Origin: Helicobacter burdigaliensis
GTDB lineage: Bacteria; Campylobacterota; Campylobacteria; Campylobacterales; Helicobacteraceae
DNA length: 64,000 bases
Direction: 5' to 3'
NCBI RefSeq assembly: GCF_003670295.1
Contig: NZ_QXJG01000003.1
Span: 43,655-107,654 of the forward strand
How positions within the stretch are numbered: the stretch's first letter is position 1; every line of letters starts with the position of its first letter. A program made the translations under genes and the position numbers. This document shows, in pieces, positions 16,113-24,961 of the stretch. The notes under the pieces were generated by a model, which was given only the letters and a program-made list of their open reading frames with translations, was not told where the DNA came from and ran no database searches.

Positions 16113-16152
16113 CTACTGCAAGACTTTACCGCCCTTGCAGTAGTTTTTCTTT
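16113..16152 (+). terminator. intrinsic terminator after the 31-residue peptide gene
   Basis: A perfect 10-bp stem, CTACTGCAAG / CTTGCAGTAG, with an 11-base loop, followed by TTTTTCTTT. Confidence 0.85.
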
Positions 16153-16245
16153 CTCATTACTTTATTACACCTTAAATGCATTGATTATAAACCATTTAAA
16201 ACTCTAGCCCTTACAAACCTACCAAAAATATTTTTATAATTGTGT

Positions 16246-16271
16246 AAAAAGGAGGATAACCCCCCTTTTTT
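16246..16271. terminator. terminator of flgE
   Basis: AAAAAGGAGG and CCCCCCTTTTTT form a hairpin with a four-base ATAA loop and one mismatch. The T-run on the minus strand makes it the terminator of flgE, which stops 23 bases before it. Confidence 0.7.
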
Positions 16272-16293
16272 CAAGAAGTAAAATAAGAAGAAA

Positions 16294-18612
16294 TTATTGT
16301 TTTAATCCTAAAAGTGTATTTAGAATTTGATCAGAAGTTGTGATAGATTTTGAGCTTGCTTGGAATCCTCTTTGCACGACGATAAGCTGTGTCAAACCTC
16401 TACTTAAATCCGCATTACTCATCTCTAGCTTAGAACCCTGCACATTTCCTCTACCTCCGCTTCCAGCAGTTCCAAAGGTAGGATCTCCAGAGTTTGGAGA
16501 TTCTGCATAGAGATTATTTCCTGCTTCTTGCAAACCTTCATAATTTGGGAAAGTTGCTACGGCTACTTGAGCAAGTGCTAAATTCACACCATTGCTAAAG
16601 TTTCCTATCATAGTTCCTGTTGCATCAAAATAAAAATCTCTTAGGCTTCCTGCTGCATATCCATCGCCTGTGATTTTTTCTGCATTGGATTCATTAGCAT
16701 TACTTGTAAGTCCATCATAGCCCCCTGCTGTTCCAAAGTTTAGATCAATGCTTTGAGGGAATTTTGCACCCGTATTTGGCTTAAACTGAATGGTTGAAGG
16801 ATTAAATCCTAAAAGTTCCCCTTGTTCTCCAAAGGTTACACTTCCACCCTCTAGGATATTAGGACGCTGCGCTGTTCCACCGATAAGCTCTGCTGGCTCT
16901 GGCACGATAAGCCTCCAGCTCCATTGATTTTTAGATTCTTTTTTGAATTCAATTTTCATCTCATGTTTATTGCCTAAGCTATCATAAACTTCTAGTGTTT
17001 GAGAGAATGCTGCTTGTCTAATACCTGCTGTTGTCGTTGTGTTGCCACCCTCTACTAGCACACCTGTATTCATTGCTTTCATTTGATTTTTGAAAAGCAC
17101 ATTTGTGGTATTTAAATCATCATTATAAGCAGATACGAAGATATTTAAATTATCATAGGCTGCCTCTGTGCCATTTACTCCACCATTTCCTTGCACTTTT
17201 CCATCTTGCTTATTGTTAATCTCAAATTGCCCATTGCTATTTAGCTTCACAGATACACTAAAGTTAGAAGCTTTAAACCAGGCTCTAGCTCCCGTCATAG
17301 CTCTAGCTGCTGCTGCACTATCTCCGCCAAATTGCTTTACTTTATTTGCATCATGTTGCATAAGCGCTCTTAAATCTTCAGTAGTTCTAAATCTGCCTGA
17401 ATTTGAATCTGCATCGGTTTGTGTAGTATAGCGATATTCAAAAGCAGTAGTAACTGTATCGCTTCCACTAAAGGCTACTGCAACACCATTTCCATTTTCT
17501 CTAGTAACGAATCCACCGGCAGCTCCTCCACCAGCAGCGGCAGCAAAAATACCATTATCAAACCCACTTGCACGGATATTTTTATTAGATCCATCACCAT
17601 CAAGTTGGTTTGTATTTTGTAAAATCAATCTTCCATCTTCCACTAAAGCTTCTACACCGGTTTTATCTTTTAGATTATTAATCGCAGTTTGTGCTGCTAA
17701 AAGATGTGAGGAGCCAGATACATCTGCATCATTTGTCCAAGTAATTTGCTGACCATTAATCGTAACGGTTGTAGTAATAGGTCCTGCATTTTGTGCTGTT
17801 GCTGCACTTCCTAATGCGATTTCTTTAGAAGTAGCAGTTTGGTAGCTTATCCATATTCCTTGCCCTTCTTGAAGATTCATAGCCTCTCCGCCATCGCTAA
17901 ACATTGTTCCAATATCTTGTTCTACTTCTACTTGTCTATCAGCAGAATCATAAACCCTATCCAAGCCCCCTTGAATATAATTGTTACCCGGTGTGCTATC
18001 TAGCGGACTAGGACAAGTAAGATTTGAAGTTTTATTTCCACTTGTTAGATTGATATTCCCAAAAATTTCTGAAGTTGCCTTAGCAGGAATGGATAATCTA
18101 GGATCAATCGTAATATTTCCAATAGGTCCTGTGGAATCCACTTTATTAATAGAATCTCCCCCACAATCTGAACCAAGCTTAGAGAGATCTCTCACCCAAC
18201 CTTGCACAATAAAACCTGAAGTATTCACAAGATTTCCAACCGCATCAAAAGAAAATGCACCATCTCTTGTATATTGTCTTGTAAAACCACCATTATTAGA
18301 CACAACAAACATACCATTGCCGTCTAAAGCTAAGTCGTTTTTTCTATCTGTATTTTGTAAAGAGCCTTGTGAAAAAACTTTTGTAGTTGTTTGGATACCT
18401 GTCCCAAGCCCTACTGAATAATCATTAATACCGCCATATCCTGCATAAGGAATAGTTGCTCCGCGTTTGGTTTGGCTAACCATAGTGGAAAAATCTGCTC
18501 TTGAATATTTAAAACCATTTGTATTTACATTAGCAATATTGTTTGATTCCACATCTAATGCAACTTGATGTGCTTGCATACCGCTTACACCAGACCATAA
18601 AGACCTTAACAT
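16294..18612 (-). CDS. flgE: flagellar hook protein FlgE
   Basis: FlgE is the structural subunit of the flagellar hook. The 772-residue product begins MLRSLWSGVSGMQAHQVALD and continues through SNNIANVNTNGFKYSRADF, the signature of Helicobacter FlgE. It ends with the conserved ASSKSITTSDQILNTLLGLKQ. The middle carries the variable surface domains, here with an Ala/Gly-rich loop (AAAAGGGAAGGF, about 355-368), and the protein is somewhat longer than the roughly 718 residues of H. pylori. A sigma-54-type promoter lies at 18650-18665. It stands alone, with a terminator at 16246-16271. Confidence 0.97.
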   Translation of the reverse strand: MLRSLWSGVSGMQAHQVALDVESNNIANVNTNGFKYSRADFSTMVSQTKRGATIPYAGYGGINDYSVGLGTGIQTTTKVFSQGSLQNTDRKNDLALDGNGMFVVSNNGGFTRQYTRDGAFSFDAVGNLVNTSGFIVQGWVRDLSKLGSDCGGDSINKVDSTGPIGNITIDPRLSIPAKATSEIFGNINLTSGNKTSNLTCPSPLDSTPGNNYIQGGLDRVYDSADRQVEVEQDIGTMFSDGGEAMNLQEGQGIWISYQTATSKEIALGSAATAQNAGPITTTVTINGQQITWTNDADVSGSSHLLAAQTAINNLKDKTGVEALVEDGRLILQNTNQLDGDGSNKNIRASGFDNGIFAAAAGGGAAGGFVTRENGNGVAVAFSGSDTVTTAFEYRYTTQTDADSNSGRFRTTEDLRALMQHDANKVKQFGGDSAAAARAMTGARAWFKASNFSVSVKLNSNGQFEINNKQDGKVQGNGGVNGTEAAYDNLNIFVSAYNDDLNTTNVLFKNQMKAMNTGVLVEGGNTTTTAGIRQAAFSQTLEVYDSLGNKHEMKIEFKKESKNQWSWRLIVPEPAELIGGTAQRPNILEGGSVTFGEQGELLGFNPSTIQFKPNTGAKFPQSIDLNFGTAGGYDGLTSNANESNAEKITGDGYAAGSLRDFYFDATGTMIGNFSNGVNLALAQVAVATFPNYEGLQEAGNNLYAESPNSGDPTFGTAGSGGRGNVQGSKLEMSNADLSRGLTQLIVVQRGFQASSKSITTSDQILNTLLGLKQ

Positions 18613-18649
18613 CTTAAATCCTTTGTAGAAATATTTTTGAGAAAATTAA

Positions 18650-18665
18650 AGCAATTATTGTTCCA
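18650..18665 (-). promoter_or_regulatory. sigma-54 promoter of flgE
   Basis: TGGAACAATAATTGCT on the minus strand has GG and GC ten bases apart and the TTGCT core. Transcription is expected near 18640, about 28 bases before the flgE ATG. Confidence 0.78.
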
Positions 18666-18914
18666 CTTTTTACAAATTTCAATCCAAAAAAATACAAAAT
18701 CATTAAATTTTAAAAATTTATTCTTTCTATCATTGCTAAGTCCTCTCTATTATTACAATCAGGTTGCTCTTTAAAGCACCACACAAAACTGCGTTTTGCT
18801 CGTGATAGTATTGTGGGTGCATCATTACATAGGAGTATTAGCCACAAAGCAATCTACATTTAATTTATTTTTAGATAGAATACCACGCTAAAAACTCAAA
18901 AACAAGAGGATACA

Positions 18915-19799
18915 ATGGCAAAAATAAGTATATTTGGTGGCGGTGCTTGGGGCAGTGCATTGCGTTATGCATTTAGTGAAAAAAATCAAAGTTTTATCAT
19001 CTCAAGAAAAAATTTAGATTCTCCTTTTCAAATTACAAAAGAAGAAGCGCAAGATAGTGATTATTTTGTAGTTGCCATTAAAACTTCTGCACTCCTCTCT
19101 TGGCTTCAAAGTTCCCCACTCCCCAAAAACGCTAAGATATTAGTAGCTTCTAAAGGGATTTCAGAGGGGCTTTTTGTAAGTGATATTTTTACTAGATTTT
19201 ATCCTTCTGCCAAACTTTGCTATCTAGCAGGCCCTAGCTTTGCTAAAGAGGTTTCACAAAATTTACCTTGTGCGCTTAATATCCATTCTAACAACCTAGA
19301 AGACGCTAAAGAGTGGCTTTCTCTTTTTCCTAAATTTATAAAACCCTATGCAAACACCGATGTAATGGGAGGTGAGATAGGAGGGGCTTATAAAAATGTT
19401 ATTGCCATAGCGAGTGGGATTTGCTTTGGGCTAAAATTAGGCGATAATGCCAAAGCTTCACTGATTGCAAGGGGGCTTGTAGAAATGTGTAGATTTGGAC
19501 AATTTTTTGGTGCTAAAGAAGAAACATTTTTAGGTTTAAGCGGTGCTGGAGATTTGTTTTTAACAGCAAATTCCACCCTTTCTCGCAATTTTCGTGTAGG
19601 CATTGGATTAGCACAAAACAAAAAACTAGAAATTATTTTAAAAGAGCTTGGAGAGGTAGCCGAAGGAGTGCAAACTTCTAAAGAAATCTATGCTCTAGCT
19701 AGACAAAATAATATCTACACTCCCATTGCTAAAGAAGTTACCCTCATTTTAGAGGGAAAAGATCCTAAAAGTAGTCTAATGGATTTAATGAAAAATTAA
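18915..19799 (+). CDS. gpsA: glycerol-3-phosphate dehydrogenase [NAD(P)+]
   Basis: GpsA reduces dihydroxyacetone phosphate to sn-glycerol 3-phosphate for phospholipid synthesis. The 294-residue product starts with the Rossmann motif [14 protein letters not shown]. It shows [12 protein letters not shown], the catalytic-lysine segment [19 protein letters not shown] (about 156-174), and the C-terminal [20 protein letters not shown]. It is slightly shorter than the E. coli enzyme but complete. AGAGGATACA before the ATG supports the start. It ends convergently with the dehydrogenase gene on the other strand, overlapping by four bases. The approximately 300-base gap upstream holds degenerate GCAATGACA-type repeat sequence around 18770-18870. 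Confidence 0.95.
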   Translation: MAKISIFGGGAWGSALRYAFSEKNQSFIISRKNLDSPFQITKEEAQDSDYFVVAIKTSALLSWLQSSPLPKNAKILVASKGISEGLFVSDIFTRFYPSAKLCYLAGPSFAKEVSQNLPCALNIHSNNLEDAKEWLSLFPKFIKPYANTDVMGGEIGGAYKNVIAIASGICFGLKLGDNAKASLIARGLVEMCRFGQFFGAKEETFLGLSGAGDLFLTANSTLSRNFRVGIGLAQNKKLEIILKELGEVAEGVQTSKEIYALARQNNIYTPIAKEVTLILEGKDPKSSLMDLMKN

Positions 19800-20734
19800 C
19801 TAAGCTTTAAATATTCCTTGATATTTTTTAGCACTCCATTGATTAGAATTTCTTTAGAATCCTCATATCCCCACGCATTATGTGGGGTAAGTAAGAATTG
19901 TTTGGCTAATTTTGGATTTAAAAAGGGGTGATTTATATCCATTGGCTCTTTAGAAAACACATCAAAACCTGCATAAATTTTATGATTTAACATTAAAGTG
20001 CTTAAATCCTCTTCATTTACAATTCCACCACGCCCTACATTAATCAAAATTGATCCCTCTTGCATGAAGCATAGATTAGAAGCATTGAGAAGATTTTTTG
20101 TTTTTTCATTTAAAGGAGCGTGGATAGAGATAATGGCACTTGTCTTTAAAAGCTCTTCTAAACTTATGCTTTTATAATCTTTATTATCATTTTTACCACT
20201 TGTGGAATAATACACAATCTCTGCTCCAAAAGCCCTAGCAAGTCTTGCCACTTCTTTTCCTATGCTCCCTAATCCTATAATCCCCCACCTTTTACCATCA
20301 ATTAGCCCTAAAGGCTCACTTAAATCCGTAAAAAGCCCACTTTTTGCATAAGCTCCACTTTTGCAAAAATCATCATAATAAAGAGTTTTAGCACTTAAAT
20401 TCAAAGCCATCATTAAAGTGTGTTGTGCGACGCTTTTTGTAGAATAACCTGCCACATTTTTAACTTCTATATTAAATTCCTTAGCAGATTCTAAATCCAC
20501 ATTATTCATTCCTGTTGCTGTGATACAAATAAGCTTTAAAGTGCCTTGCAATTCTTTTAAAATACTTCTATCTAGCACTACTTTGTTGCTTAAAACTATC
20601 TCTACGCCTTTACATCTTTTTAGGGTTTCACTAGGTTTTGTGTTAGGATATTCTTTATAGTCCCCAAAATTACTCAAAACTTCTTTTAAATTATTTTTAC
20701 CTAAACTTAATCCATCTAAAAAAACAATTTGCAT
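19796..20734 (-). CDS. D-isomer-specific 2-hydroxyacid dehydrogenase
   Basis: An NAD-dependent oxidoreductase of 312 residues. Features are the Rossmann motif [21 protein letters not shown] (about 149-169), [14 protein letters not shown], the catalytic Arg region [14 protein letters not shown], the Glu in FSKEPMD and the His in LTPHNAWG. The substrate cannot be deduced; glycerate/hydroxypyruvate, lactate and similar acids are family options. It is a single gene, tail-to-tail with gpsA and divergent from argB. Confidence 0.85.
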   Translation of the reverse strand: MQIVFLDGLSLGKNNLKEVLSNFGDYKEYPNTKPSETLKRCKGVEIVLSNKVVLDRSILKELQGTLKLICITATGMNNVDLESAKEFNIEVKNVAGYSTKSVAQHTLMMALNLSAKTLYYDDFCKSGAYAKSGLFTDLSEPLGLIDGKRWGIIGLGSIGKEVARLARAFGAEIVYYSTSGKNDNKDYKSISLEELLKTSAIISIHAPLNEKTKNLLNASNLCFMQEGSILINVGRGGIVNEEDLSTLMLNHKIYAGFDVFSKEPMDINHPFLNPKLAKQFLLTPHNAWGYEDSKEILINGVLKNIKEYLKLS

Positions 20735-20791
20735 TTATATTCCTTTTAGTTATAATTCCACTATCTATTTTACATCATTAAAGAGGATAAA

Positions 20792-21646
20792 ATGCATAAT
20801 TCTACAAAAATTGTTTCTATTTTATTAGATTCGCTTCCTTATATTAGATTCTTTCGCGGTTCTAAAATCGTGATTAAATATGGAGGGGCAGCACAGATTA
20901 ACCCAGAGCTAAAAGAGCAATTTGCTATTGATATTGTTATGCTTTATATGCTTGGGATTAAGCCCATTATCGTGCATGGTGGAGGAAAAAGAATTAATGA
21001 ATTATTAGATTGTTTAAAAATTCATTCTGAATTTGTGGATGGATTTAGAGTTACTAGCATTGATGCTTTGCGTGTCGTAGAAATGGTGCTTAGCGGGGAA
21101 ATCAACAAAGAAATTACTTCCTTTTTAAACCATCATGGAGTAAATGCTCTAGGCATTAGTGGCAAAGATGCCTCGCTTTTTAAAGCAGTTCCAAAAGAAA
21201 ATGGGAAATATGGTTACACTGGAGAAATTATAGAAACAAGGGGAGAAGTGATTGATAATCTTCTTTCTCAAAATCTTATTCCTGTGATTGCACCCATTGC
21301 TTGTGGAGATGAGGCAGGACACCCAGGATTTAATATTAATGCAGATAGTGCTGCAAGCGCCATTGCGATTGCCGCTAAGGCTAAAAGAGCAATTTTTCTA
21401 ACCGATACAAAAGGGGTGCTAGACAATCAAGGGGAGATTTTAGAAAGTTTAAATTTAGAACAAACCCAAACACTCATTCAAAATGGCACTATAAAGGGAG
21501 GTATGATACCTAAAGTAGAGGCATGTTTAGAATGTGTGAGCAAGGGAGTAGAAAAAGCACATATTATTGATGGTAGAATCCCACATTCTTTACTTTTGGA
21601 GCTTTTTACAAGCAATGGAATAGGCACAGAATTTACACTAGAATAA
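20792..21646 (+). CDS. argB: acetylglutamate kinase
   Basis: ArgB phosphorylates N-acetylglutamate in arginine synthesis. The 284-residue product has the amino-acid kinase motifs VIKYGGAAQ (catalytic Lys), PIIVHGGGKRINELL, the substrate Arg in DGFRVTSIDALRVVEMVLSG, NADSAASAIAIAAKAKRAIFL, and the C-terminal GGMIPKVEACLECVSKGVEKA. AGAGGATAAA precedes the ATG. It is not linked to other arg genes here. Its presence separates this organism from H. pylori, which lacks this pathway. Confidence 0.95.
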   Translation: MHNSTKIVSILLDSLPYIRFFRGSKIVIKYGGAAQINPELKEQFAIDIVMLYMLGIKPIIVHGGGKRINELLDCLKIHSEFVDGFRVTSIDALRVVEMVLSGEINKEITSFLNHHGVNALGISGKDASLFKAVPKENGKYGYTGEIIETRGEVIDNLLSQNLIPVIAPIACGDEAGHPGFNINADSAASAIAIAAKAKRAIFLTDTKGVLDNQGEILESLNLEQTQTLIQNGTIKGGMIPKVEACLECVSKGVEKAHIIDGRIPHSLLLELFTSNGIGTEFTLE

Positions 21647-21660
21647 AATAAAATCAATTT

Positions 21661-21676
21661 TGGAATGAAAGTTGCT
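21661..21676 (+). promoter_or_regulatory. sigma-54 promoter of flgB-flgC-fliE
   Basis: TGGAATGAAAGTTGCT has GG and GC ten bases apart. It begins 15 bases after the argB stop and lies about 37 bases before the flgB ATG, with the expected start near 21687. Confidence 0.78.
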
Positions 21677-21712
21677 TTAGCTTTAATAACAAATTGCAAA
21701 TAGGAGTTTTAA

Positions 21713-22144
21713 ATGAGCATATTTAGCTATTCACCCGCACGAGCCTTAGCACAAGAGGCACTGGATCACAGAGCATTACGCCGTGATATGATCGCTAGTA
21801 ATATTGCAAATATTTCTACTCCTATGTATCGCCCAAAAGATATTAATTTTGAACAAATGATGGCACAAAAAGCAGAGGATATTTTTAACCAAAATAAAGA
21901 TTTAGAGCTAAAAGTCGCTCTAACCAACAAAAATCATCTTTTACCTCAAAAAGAGCTAGACAATAGACCTACATTTTTCTACCGCGATGGACATCTAGCA
22001 AGAAACGATGGAAATAGTGTAGATTTAGATGTAGAAACTAGCGAAATGGCTAAAAATGATACGATGTATCAAGCGCTTGTAGGTGCTTTAAGAAAGCAAG
22101 GCGGTATTTATAGCTATGCAATTGAATCTTCTAAGAATATTTAA
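21713..22144 (+). CDS. flgB: flagellar basal-body rod protein FlgB
   Basis: A proximal rod subunit. The 143-residue product has the rod signature RRDMIASNIANISTPMYRPKD (about 24-44) and ends in the usual helical C-terminus (SEMAKNDTMYQALVGALRKQ). AGGAGTTTTAA precedes the ATG. It is the first gene of the flgB-flgC-fliE-ftsI order known from H. pylori. Confidence 0.95.
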   Translation: MSIFSYSPARALAQEALDHRALRRDMIASNIANISTPMYRPKDINFEQMMAQKAEDIFNQNKDLELKVALTNKNHLLPQKELDNRPTFFYRDGHLARNDGNSVDLDVETSEMAKNDTMYQALVGALRKQGGIYSYAIESSKNI

Positions 22145-22155
22145 GGTGGCTTAAA

Positions 22156-22656
22156 ATGTTTTTATCTAGTTTTGATATTAGTGGTTATGGACTTTCAGCC
22201 CAAAGACAAAGAATAAATTTAATCTCTTCAAATATTGCAAATGCAAATACCACAAGAACCGATGAGGGCGGACCTTATAGGAGAAGAGAACTCATATTTA
22301 AAGCTTTTGATTTTGATAAAGTTTTAAATCAAAAGTATGAAAAAAGCAATAATTTGCTAGAATATGAAGATCCATTAGATGAAATGGATAGTTTTGATGA
22401 GCAAAGGAAGCCAAAACCCACTTTAATGAGTGTGTATGTGGATAAGATTGTCCGCGATGATTCGCAACCTAGATTAAAATATGAGCCAAGCCACCCTGAT
22501 GCAAATTCAGAAGGCTATGTGGCTTATCCTAATATTAATCCCGTTGTGGAAATGGCCGATTTAATAGATGCTACAAAAGCATATCAAGCAAATGTTGCCG
22601 TTTTTCAAAGTGCGAAAACTATGGCATCAACTGCTATTTCTATGTTCCAAGCATAA
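22156..22656 (+). CDS. flgC: flagellar basal-body rod protein FlgC
   Basis: A rod subunit of 166 residues. The N-terminal signature SGYGLSAQRQRINLISSNIAN and the C-terminal motif NPVVEMADLIDATKAYQANV identify FlgC. A central insert of acidic and proline-rich residues (EDPLDEMDSFDEQRKPKP) makes it a little longer than the E. coli protein, as in other epsilonproteobacteria. It begins 11 bases after flgB. Confidence 0.95.
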   Translation: MFLSSFDISGYGLSAQRQRINLISSNIANANTTRTDEGGPYRRRELIFKAFDFDKVLNQKYEKSNNLLEYEDPLDEMDSFDEQRKPKPTLMSVYVDKIVRDDSQPRLKYEPSHPDANSEGYVAYPNINPVVEMADLIDATKAYQANVAVFQSAKTMASTAISMFQA

Positions 22657-22666
22657 AGGATGATCA

Positions 22667-22984
22667 ATGGAAATCAATAAATATGGTGTAGATTTACAAA
22701 AGCTACAAGAAAAGTTACAAGATGTGCCAAACTTATCTCCAAACCATGAGCTAAATCCGCCTGCAAAAACTTTTGGCAGTATGCTAAAAGATGCAGTAGA
22801 TGAAGTAAATACATACCAAAAAACAACAGAACAAGCTATGGCAGATATGGCAACAGGACAGATTAAAGACTTGCACCAAGCAGCTATTGCAATAGGAAAA
22901 GCAGAAAATAGTATGAAACTTATGCTAGAAGTGAGAAATAAGGCAATTAGCGCCTATAAAGAATTGATTAAAACACAAATTTAA
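22667..22984 (+). CDS. fliE: flagellar hook-basal body protein FliE
   Basis: FliE links the MS ring to the rod. The 105-residue product ends with the family segment DLHQAAIAIGKAENSMKLML and EVRNKAISAYKELIKTQI. It begins 10 bases after flgC, and its stop overlaps the ATG of ftsI by one base. Confidence 0.93.
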   Translation: MEINKYGVDLQKLQEKLQDVPNLSPNHELNPPAKTFGSMLKDAVDEVNTYQKTTEQAMADMATGQIKDLHQAAIAIGKAENSMKLMLEVRNKAISAYKELIKTQI

Positions 22985-24750
22985 TGGAGGACGCTGATTT
23001 CAAAAAAAGGGGCAAAGTCGCCCTACTCTTTTTTCTTATCGTTTTTGGATTTGCAATTTTTTTAGGCGTTATGCTCTATCATTCCCTAAACAAACAAGAA
23101 GATACAAATTTCACTACAAAACGCACACAAAGTGCAATAAGAGGCTCTATTTATAGCAGTGATGGCTTTTTGTTAGCTTCAAGCAAAAAAGTCTATAAAG
23201 CCGTAGTGAATACCTACAATATCGATCCAGCAAAAAAAGAACTTTTTATCAATCTTTTCTCCATTTATAGCAAAATACCAAAAGAAACCTTAGCACAAAA
23301 ATTGCAAGAAAAAGGGAATGTGGTTCTCTCTTATGATATTGATTCAAAAACTGCAAGCTATTTACGTCAGTTAAATATCAAATTAAACCAACTAGATGTA
23401 TTTATCTCTCATATTGACAAAAAAGGACGCGTATTTAAATACGGGCTATCTGTCGTAGAGAGCGGAGAAAGTAGGGATTATTTATATGGCAATAGTTTAG
23501 AACCCATTTTGGGTTATGTTAATAAACAAGATATTGACAATATGACACGCACACTTGGCATTAAAGGGATTGAAAAAAGCTATAATGAAAACTTAAAACC
23601 CATAAGCGATTCTTTAATGCTAGGAGAACGCGATATTGCTTTTAATGTGATTTTAAATAAAAAATCCACTTTAAAAGATAGAGTAGATGGCTATAATGCT
23701 ATCACCACAATTCCTTTAAAATTGCAAAAAAAAATTGAACGCCTTGTAGATGAAAACGCTAAAAATCTTGGTGCTAAAGAAGTAGTAATAGGAATAATGG
23801 AAAGTAAAAGCGGAAAAATTCTCTCGCTTGCTACAAGTGCTAGATTTGATCCAAATGCGATTAGCAAAGAAGACTACCCAAAACTTAATGCAAGTGCTAT
23901 TGAATATTCCTATGAGCCTGGTAGTATCATAAAACCTATTATTTATTCTATTTTGCTTGAAAACAACCTCATAGATCCAAAAGAAATCATAGAGCTTGAT
24001 AAAGGGCGCTATAAACTGCATAATTTTTATATCACAGATACCCACCGCTTAGAATCTGCAAGCATTGAAGAAATATTGCTTTATTCAAGTAATATCGGTA
24101 TGGCAAAAATCTCACAACGCCTAAGCCCAAGTGATTATAATCTATTCTTGCAAAATTTTGGCTTTGGAAATCTTAGCAGTATTGATTTGCCTTATGAACG
24201 CGTGGGTGTAATTCCTGATATTTCTCGCTTTAGAAGTGAAGTGTATCGTGCAAGCGTGTCTTATGGCTATGGGATTAGAACCACCTTTATCCAAATGCTA
24301 AAAGCTTACAACACAATTATAAGTGAGGGACTAGCCTATGAGCCTTATGTAGTAGAATATCTAGAAGATAGCAAAGGCGAACTCTACCGCATAAAGCACA
24401 ACCCACCCACACAAATCATCTCTAAAAGCACAGCTTCCAAAGTCAAAGAAACTTTGATTAAAGTTGTTACACAAGGAACAGGCAAAAGTGCAAAGGTAGA
24501 AGGGCTTACCATAGGAGGAAAGACAGGGACAGCCCACATCGCACAAGGGGGGAAATATATCCGTAAATACAATAGCTCCTTTTTTGGTTTTGTAAGCGAT
24601 GGAGATAAAGAATACACCATAGGAATTAGCGTCTTTGAACCCAATGAAACCGATGCTTATTTTGCCTCACAAACAGCAGTCCCCCTATTTCGTGGAATTG
24701 TAGAATTACTTCTTAAAGAAAATTTTTTAAAACACCCTAAAAACCCTTAA
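22984..24750 (+). CDS. ftsI: peptidoglycan D,D-transpeptidase FtsI/PBP2 type
   Basis: A class B penicillin-binding protein that cross-links peptidoglycan. The 588-residue product has one N-terminal membrane helix (about 12-32), a dimerisation domain and a transpeptidase domain with all three motifs: S-I-I-K (serine at about 314), SSN (368-370) and KTG (513-515). Its place behind fliE matches the H. pylori ftsI homologue. The start ATG shares a base with the fliE stop, so expression probably follows the flagellar operon. No terminator separates the two. Confidence 0.92.
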   Translation: MEDADFKKRGKVALLFFLIVFGFAIFLGVMLYHSLNKQEDTNFTTKRTQSAIRGSIYSSDGFLLASSKKVYKAVVNTYNIDPAKKELFINLFSIYSKIPKETLAQKLQEKGNVVLSYDIDSKTASYLRQLNIKLNQLDVFISHIDKKGRVFKYGLSVVESGESRDYLYGNSLEPILGYVNKQDIDNMTRTLGIKGIEKSYNENLKPISDSLMLGERDIAFNVILNKKSTLKDRVDGYNAITTIPLKLQKKIERLVDENAKNLGAKEVVIGIMESKSGKILSLATSARFDPNAISKEDYPKLNASAIEYSYEPGSIIKPIIYSILLENNLIDPKEIIELDKGRYKLHNFYITDTHRLESASIEEILLYSSNIGMAKISQRLSPSDYNLFLQNFGFGNLSSIDLPYERVGVIPDISRFRSEVYRASVSYGYGIRTTFIQMLKAYNTIISEGLAYEPYVVEYLEDSKGELYRIKHNPPTQIISKSTASKVKETLIKVVTQGTGKSAKVEGLTIGGKTGTAHIAQGGKYIRKYNSSFFGFVSDGDKEYTIGISVFEPNETDAYFASQTAVPLFRGIVELLLKENFLKHPKNP

Positions 24751-24913
24751 ACCCGCTTTGTATTTTTAAAGCTCTAGCCTACTACATTTGCACGTATCAC
24801 ACAAAACTAATCTATAACCCGCCCATACGATAACATAAATTTTAATAACCCGCAAAAATAGTAAGAATACTTTTATGTTACTTAAAAATAATCAATCCTT
24901 AAAGCTTTTTTGC

Positions 24914-24919
24914 TATACT
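24914..24919 (+). promoter_or_regulatory. -10 box of cysS
   Basis: TTGCTATACTTTT is an extended-type -10 about 43 bases before the cysS ATG. Confidence 0.5.
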
Positions 24920-24961
24920 TTTATTTATAAAAAGTTTCTAAAAAGTGGAGCGTTAAAGCTT

